Shown here in pieces: positions 5,314-6,673 of a DNA stretch of 6,673 nucleotides. A program made the position numbers and the translations under genes. Numbering within the stretch: the first letter of the stretch is position 1; each line of letters opens with the position of its first letter. Below the pieces are notes generated by a model. The model did no database searches, was not told where the DNA came from, and saw only the letters and a list, made by a program, of their open reading frames with translations. Source of the DNA: JAMCRM01 sp041685075 (GTDB taxonomy: Bacteria; Acidobacteriota; Terriglobia; Bryobacterales; Bryobacteraceae); contig JAWLGN010000301.1 of the NCBI GenBank assembly GCA_041685075.1, forward strand, positions 1-6,673, in the 5' to 3' direction.

Positions 5314-6282
5314 ATGAGCACCGTCAGAGCCGGACTCTACCCTTCGGCGGTCGAGGCCATCGGAGCAACGCCGCTGGTGGAGCTGCGCCGCATCTCCGCG
5401 CGCGCCGGCGGCAGAATTCTCGCCAAGCTCGAATACCTCAACCCGGGGCACTCGAAGAAAGACCGCATCGCGCGCCAGATCATCGAAGACGCCGAGGCCG
5501 AAGGCGCGCTCCGCCCCGGCCAGACCGTGGTCGAGTTAACCAGCGGCAACACTGGCACCGGTCTCGCCATCGTCTGCGCCGTGAAAGGCTACCGCTTCGT
5601 TGCGGTGATGTCGCGCGGCAACTCCACCGAGCGGGCGCGCATGATGCGGGCGCTCGGCGCCGAGGTCGTGCTCGTCGATCAATGCCCCGGCTCGGTTCCC
5701 GGCCAGGTCTCCGGCGCCGATCTCCAGCGCGTCGAGGAAGCCACCCGCCGGATCGTCGAGGAACGCGGCGCCTTCCGTGCCGACCAGTTTCGCCTCCAAG
5801 GCAACTTCCGCGCGCACTTCCTCCACACCGGCCCGGAGATTCTGGCGGCCTGCCCCTGGCCCATCGATCTGTTCTGCGATTTCGCGGGCACCGCCGGCAG
5901 CTTCGCCGGCTGCGCGGCGGCTTTGAAGCAGGCTAATTCCGCCACCCAATGCTTCGTTGTGGAGCCTGAAGGCGCCGCGGCGCTCGCGGGCGAACCGGTG
6001 ACCAACCCCGGGCACCGCATACAGGGCGGCGGCTATGCCATGCCGGCGCTCGAGATGCTGCGCCCCGAACACGTCGACGGGTACGTGAAGATCTCCGACG
6101 AGGAAGCCATCGAGGCGGCGCGCGAACTGGCCCGCACCGAAGGCATCTTCGCGGGTTTTTCCACCGGGGCCAACCTGGCCGCCGCGGCGCGCCTCCTTGG
6201 CGAGCGTTTCCCCGGAGGAACGGCCGTGATCCTGGCCAACGATTCCGGCCTGAAATACCTCAGCACGGACCTGTGGCCCTAG
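5314..6282 (+). CDS. PLP-dependent cysteine synthase-family enzyme (fold type II, CysK/CysM-like)
   Basis: A 322-residue cytoplasmic enzyme of the cysteine synthase / cystathionine beta-synthase family, near the usual CysK length. Landmarks: IGATPLVEL (16-24), the PLP-lysine segment NPGHSKKDR (43-51, Lys49 expected to bind PLP), substrate loop TSGNTGTG (76-83), phosphate-binding GTAGS (192-196), EGIFAGFSTGAN (276-287) and C-terminal KYLSTDLW (314-321). Family members replace the hydroxyl or acetyl group of serine derivatives with sulfide or another nucleophile. Several motifs depart from CysK consensus: His46 and Lys48 in the PLP segment, GTAGS for GTGGT, and QFRLQGN (158-164) where CysK has QF-NPAN. 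The role may therefore be a side branch rather than housekeeping cysteine synthesis. I chose ATG 5314 over the in-frame GTG at 5293 because GGAGGA lies 4 nt before it. It is transcribed divergently from the sugar importer. Confidence 0.88.
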   Translation: MSTVRAGLYPSAVEAIGATPLVELRRISARAGGRILAKLEYLNPGHSKKDRIARQIIEDAEAEGALRPGQTVVELTSGNTGTGLAIVCAVKGYRFVAVMSRGNSTERARMMRALGAEVVLVDQCPGSVPGQVSGADLQRVEEATRRIVEERGAFRADQFRLQGNFRAHFLHTGPEILAACPWPIDLFCDFAGTAGSFAGCAAALKQANSATQCFVVEPEGAAALAGEPVTNPGHRIQGGGYAMPALEMLRPEHVDGYVKISDEEAIEAARELARTEGIFAGFSTGANLAAAARLLGERFPGGTAVILANDSGLKYLSTDLWP

Positions 6283-6302
6283 CGCAACCCCCGGAACAAA
6301 AC

Positions 6303-6333
6303 CGCCCCCGCCGGAGTCTTATGGGCGGAGGCG
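6303..6333 (+). promoter_or_regulatory. GC hairpin overlapping the ribosome-binding site of the last gene
   Basis: CGCCCCCGCC (6303-6312) can pair with GGCGGAGGCG (6324-6333) with one C-A mismatch and an 11-nt loop. The 3' arm contains the Shine-Dalgarno GGAGG (6327-6331) of the gene starting at 6337, so the fold would hide it. It begins about 20 nt after the preceding stop codon, so it may also act as a terminator-like structure, though no U-run follows. Chance pairing in GC-rich sequence is a real alternative. Confidence 0.35.
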
Positions 6334-6336
6334 CCT

Positions 6337-6673
6337 ATGCGCGGGCCCGCTCTGTTGCTTACGGCCATCGCCGGGGCCGGCGCGGTGGTCTATCTGGCAT
6401 GGGTTCTGGCCGGCCGCTACGCCGCCGTGCCGGGCCTCGAGGGCAGCCGCCAAACCGGCTTCGTGGAGCAAGCCGCCCGCTTCGAGCGCATCTATGGCGG
6501 AAGCGATGTGCGGATCCTGCAATTCTACGCCCCGGCCGCCGTAACGGAGGGCGAATCCGTTACCCTCTGCTACAGCGTCGTGAACAGCCGCTCGGTGCGC
6601 ATGGATCCGCCCGTCGACGGCGTAGGAGTTTCGCTGAACCGCTGCGTGCAGGCCTTTCCGGAGCGGGACACCC
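6337..6673 (+). CDS. Membrane-anchored protein with Ig-like domain, 3' end outside the window
   Basis: An open frame runs from ATG 6337 to the window edge (112 codons) with no stop. GGAGG (6327-6331) lies 5 nt before the start. Residues 4-25 form a hydrophobic segment (ALLLTAIAGAGAVVYLAWVL at 5-24) that could be a signal anchor. A charged linker follows (about 33-57), then a beta-rich stretch from VRILQFYAP (58-66) through EGESVTLCYSVVNSRSV (71-87) to NRCVQAFPERDT (101-112). The pattern of an introductory strand, G-x-S-V-T-L-x-Y, N-x-x-S-V and a closing strand resembles small bacterial Ig-like domains, which usually end in TTTYTL-type sequence beyond this edge. Cys78 and Cys103 could form a cross-sheet disulfide if the domain is exported. 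It starts 54 nt after the PLP enzyme stop and may be co-transcribed with it. I cannot assign a function. Confidence 0.7.
   Translation, partial: MRGPALLLTAIAGAGAVVYLAWVLAGRYAAVPGLEGSRQTGFVEQAARFERIYGGSDVRILQFYAPAAVTEGESVTLCYSVVNSRSVRMDPPVDGVGVSLNRCVQAFPERDT

Noticed and set aside
6321..6336. ATG at 6321 as start of the last gene
   Set aside because: It is in a different frame from the one encoding the anchor and Ig-like region, lacks an upstream ribosome-binding site, and its translation is Arg/Gly-rich shadow sequence.
1..6673. Searched by eye for CRISPR repeats, tRNA genes, transposase fragments, long direct repeats, and toxin-antitoxin or phage-defence gene pairs
   Set aside because: I found no such elements. 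Apart from the leader region and the edge gene, the content is ordinary metabolic and transport genes.

Overview
The window is GC-rich bacterial chromosome with dense coding on both strands, strong third-position G/C bias and short intergenic gaps. The style suggests a soil heterotroph, and Acidobacteria (Solibacter/Bryobacter-like) is my best guess. That guess rests on the GC-rich codon use, the CUT2 sugar importer and an Ig-like membrane-anchored protein start at the right edge. It is inference, since no marker gene is present. I see no rRNA, tRNA, mobile element, CRISPR array or phage gene.

Layout from left to right. Positions 1-116 are a non-coding leader and promoter region, unusually rich in inverted repeats. 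It precedes a 58-residue exported Gln/Lys/Glu-rich peptide (117-293, +). A strong GC hairpin (312-345) followed by a T-rich stretch looks like that gene's terminator. An extended -10 element (387-395) then serves a GntP-family sugar-acid/proton symporter (434-1789, +). The symporter converges, with only 20 bp between stop codons, on a minus-strand three-gene operon for a CUT2 (ribose-type) ABC importer. In transcription order this is a double ATPase (5212-3713), a permease (3716-2745, GTGA overlap) and a periplasmic binding protein (2736-1810, 8 bp gap). A 101-bp divergent spacer separates the operon from a PLP-dependent cysteine synthase-family enzyme (5314-6282, +). A GC hairpin overlapping a Shine-Dalgarno sequence follows. 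The window ends inside a membrane-anchored protein with an apparent Ig-like domain (6337 to beyond 6673, +).

Functionally this is mostly carbohydrate acquisition: a secondary symporter for gluconate-like acids beside a complete primary importer for a pentose/hexose-type sugar. No kinase, isomerase or transcriptional regulator in the window identifies the substrates. The cysteine synthase-like enzyme shares the divergent control region with the importer but has no evident metabolic link to it.

I do not see a clear new multi-gene system. The most unusual signal is the leader at 81-115, where one 4-nt segment can pair either upstream, forming a perfect 14-bp palindrome, or downstream, forming an 8-bp hairpin over the ribosome-binding region of the small exported peptide. 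This is a switch-like arrangement. Second are the departures from consensus in the active-site motifs of the PLP enzyme.
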